In this document: positions 62,099 through 64,000 of the stretch, piece by piece
How the letters are laid out: each line of letters begins with the position of its first letter
Position numbering within the stretch: the first letter of the stretch is position 1
Source: Flavobacteriaceae bacterium
Lineage (GTDB): Bacteria; Bacteroidota; Bacteroidia; Flavobacteriales; Flavobacteriaceae
Assembly: GCA_031277535.1 (NCBI GenBank)
Contig: JAITMD010000021.1
Location: forward strand, 124,001 to 188,000
Length of the DNA stretch: 64,000 nucleotides
Direction: 5' to 3'
Translations under genes and position numbers: made by a program
Notes under the pieces: model-generated
The model's input: the letters and a program-made list of their open reading frames with translations, nothing else
Told to the model about the DNA's origin: nothing
Database searches by the model: none

Positions 62099-62165
62099 TA
62101 GGTGTAGGCTTCCCTAAAAATCGGACAGTTGTTAATTCGAAATGGAGAAATGCAGAAAAAAGATG
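62099..62165 (+). repeat. Linker repeat copy C (truncated)
   Basis: GTAGGCTTCCCTAAAAATCGGACAGTTGTTAATTCGAAATGGAGAAATGCAGAAAAAA resembles copy B 5' part and the core. Confidence 0.65.
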
Positions 62166-62219
62166 GGACAGACTTAAAAAGAGATAACTACAGGGAATGA
62201 AATAAATAAGTGAAAAAGA

Positions 62220-62250
62220 TTTGTAGAGTGTGTATAAAAGTATATCTTTG
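62220..62250 (+). promoter_or_regulatory. Promoter of rpsF-rpsR-rplI (TTTG ... TATCTTTG, 19 nt spacer)
   Basis: tttg 62220-62223; tatctttg 62243-62250. Confidence 0.65.
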
Positions 62251-62284
62251 CACCCAATTTTATAACAAATAAATTTTTGTATTT

Positions 62285-62626
62285 ATGAATAATTACGAAA
62301 CTGTTTTCATCTTGAATCCCGTTTTATCTGAAACTCAGGTAAAGGAAACAGTAATGAAATTCGAAGAATTTCTTACTTCAAGAGGTGCTGAGATGGTAGC
62401 TAAAGAGGACTGGGGCTTAAAAAAATTAGCTTACGAAATCCAAAACAAAAAAAGTGGATTCTACCACTTATTCCAATTCACTGCTCCAGGAGAGGTAATG
62501 ATTAACCTTGAAACAGAGTTTAGACGTGATGAAAGAATTATGCGTTTCTTAACTGTAGCTTTAGATAAACACGCTTTATCTTGGGCAGAAAGAAGAAGAG
62601 AGAAATTAAAATCTAAAAAAGCTTAA
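62285..62626 (+). CDS. rpsF: 30S ribosomal protein S6
   Basis: MNNYETVFILNPVLSETQVKETV. Confidence 0.97.
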   Translation: MNNYETVFILNPVLSETQVKETVMKFEEFLTSRGAEMVAKEDWGLKKLAYEIQNKKSGFYHLFQFTAPGEVMINLETEFRRDERIMRFLTVALDKHALSWAERRREKLKSKKA

Positions 62627-62632
62627 TTTATT

Positions 62633-62929
62633 ATGTCAAGTATTGAACAATCTGCAAAAGGAAAAAAAGACGGAGATATCAGATATCTAACGCCTTTAAA
62701 CATTGAAACAAACAAAACTAAAAAGTATTGTCGTTTCAAAAAATCAGGAATCAAATACATCGACTATAAAGATGCTGATTTCTTATTAAAATTCGTAAAC
62801 GAGCAAGGTAAAATTTTACCACGTCGTTTAACAGGAACTTCTTTGAAATACCAAAGAAAAGTATCTGTAGCGATCAAAAGAGCACGTCACTTAGCTTTAA
62901 TGCCATACGTAGCTGATTTATTAAAATAA
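62633..62929 (+). CDS. rpsR: 30S ribosomal protein S18
   Basis: [46 protein letters not shown]. Confidence 0.97.
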   Translation: MSSIEQSAKGKKDGDIRYLTPLNIETNKTKKYCRFKKSGIKYIDYKDADFLLKFVNEQGKILPRRLTGTSLKYQRKVSVAIKRARHLALMPYVADLLK

Positions 62930-62993
62930 TAAAAAACTAAAGTTGTTGGTTTTCCATTAGTGAAACCTAACTTCTTTCAAAAAGGACATCAAC

Positions 62994-63437
62994 ATGGAAA
63001 TTATCTTAAAACAAGACGTTCAAAAATTAGGATTTAAAGATGACGTAGTAACTGTAAAACCAGGATACGGACGTAACTATTTAATTCCTCAAGGAATGGC
63101 TGTTTTGGCTACACCTTCTGCAAAGAAAGTATTGGCTGAAAACTTAAAACAAAGAGCTCACAAAGAAGCTAAAGTTATTGCTGATGCAAAAGTTATCGCT
63201 GAAGCATTAAAAGCAATGGATATCAAAATCGCTGTTAAAGCTGGTGGAGAGAAATTGTTTGGATCAGTTACAAACCAAGATTTAGTGGAAGCTTTCGCTA
63301 AAAACGGTCAAGAAATTGAGAAAAAATTCGTTACTTCTGGAGTTATCAAACGTTTAGGTAAATATACTGCAAACGTTCGTTTACACCGTGATGTAATTGT
63401 TGAAGTAGCTTACGAAGTTATTCCAGAGCAAGAATAG
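62994..63437 (+). CDS. rplI: 50S ribosomal protein L9
   Basis: MEIILKQDVQKLGFKDDVVTVKPGYGRNYLIPQGMA. Confidence 0.97.
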   Translation: MEIILKQDVQKLGFKDDVVTVKPGYGRNYLIPQGMAVLATPSAKKVLAENLKQRAHKEAKVIADAKVIAEALKAMDIKIAVKAGGEKLFGSVTNQDLVEAFAKNGQEIEKKFVTSGVIKRLGKYTANVRLHRDVIVEVAYEVIPEQE

Positions 63438-63458
63438 TCTTATAAAGATTATAATATA

Positions 63459-63491
63459 GAAAAGGTCTTCCATTCGGAAGACCTTTTTGTT
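63459..63491 (+). terminator. Intrinsic terminator of ribosomal operon
   Basis: AAAAGGTCTTCCATTCGGAAGACCTTTTTG. Confidence 0.85.
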
Positions 63492-63609
63492 TTTACAACA
63501 ATTTTCTATAATCCATTAGTGTATTGCTGATGGATTTTTTGTATTTTGGATAGGCTTAATTGTTTTTAAAAAGAGAAAGGTTGTGGATTTTAAAGTAATA
63601 AAAAGTAGT

Positions 63610-64000
63610 ATGAATCGACTGTTGGTTTCCGGAATCGCTTGTTTATTAGGGCTATGGTTGATTGGTTGTAAAAAAGAGGTTAAAAGTACTGATGTGGTGA
63701 ATAGGACAATAGAGGATACTCGTACAATAAAACAAGAACAACAAGATACAGTTGAGAAGGAAAATAGAATTGATATAAAGCAACAAATTGACAGTGTATC
63801 GAGTTCAGTTGAAAAGGATCAACAAGATGTTTTTGCTTGGAATAATCTGTATGAAGGGGAGGGGGATATTTTGAATCAGGCTGTTCGTTTATTGAAAGTA
63901 AATAAATCGAAAGCTATTGCTTTGATGGATGAGTCAAATCAACTAAAAGTAAAGAATAATTCACTGTATAAAGTTTTTGATGGATTAAAAAGTACGGAGC
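63610..64000 (+). CDS. Lipoprotein, N-terminal part (truncated by window edge)
   Basis: MNRLLVSGIACLLGLWLIGCKKEVKSTDVV...; open to window end. Confidence 0.7.
   Translation, partial: MNRLLVSGIACLLGLWLIGCKKEVKSTDVVNRTIEDTRTIKQEQQDTVEKENRIDIKQQIDSVSSSVEKDQQDVFAWNNLYEGEGDILNQAVRLLKVNKSKAIALMDESNQLKVKNNSLYKVFDGLKSTE

Noticed and set aside
62251-62284. Search for an S6:S18-binding leader before rpsF
   Set aside because: From the TATCTTTG element only about 30 nt of AT-rich leader remains; no CCG-bearing stem-bulge was visible.
1-64000. CRISPR arrays, tRNA, rRNA, tmRNA, RNase P RNA, complete IS elements or phage genes
   Set aside because: Looked for by eye; none recognised. A tRNAscan-SE/Infernal/ISfinder run would be needed to exclude them.

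Overview
AT-rich 64 kb chromosomal window from a Bacteroidota genome, probably Flavobacteriaceae and Myroides-like (judged from gene content, TAnnTTTG -7 promoters and protein sequences; no search was run). Most of it is ordinary core genome: pncB (cut by the left edge), ABC exporters, phosphohexomutase, L31, L19/trmD, ppiase, nusB-DUF1573-yajC, gap, lipA, priA, and rpsF-rpsR-rplI at the right end. No CRISPR array, rRNA or tRNA was recognised. Main unusual items: (1) about 57.9-62.2 kb is a decayed effector/immunity cassette array upstream of rpsF. Truncated toxin C-termini, one with a JAMM-type HSHP...SGDD motif and an in-frame TGA, each sit a few nucleotides before an intact immunity-like ORF, and degenerate copies of one linker repeat are interspersed. 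(2) A dispersed intergenic element occurs at ~6.4, ~20.8 and ~58.2 kb, built of GGACAA/TTCGG-type half-sites repeated every 11 bp in opposing orientation. (3) Several cis-regulatory RNAs or candidates: a fluoride riboswitch before a CLC-F-type channel, a compact three-way-junction-like leader before an FMN-binding glutamate synthase family gene, and L19 and L31 leaders. (4) A solitary HEPN-like ORF and a solitary Phd-like antitoxin.
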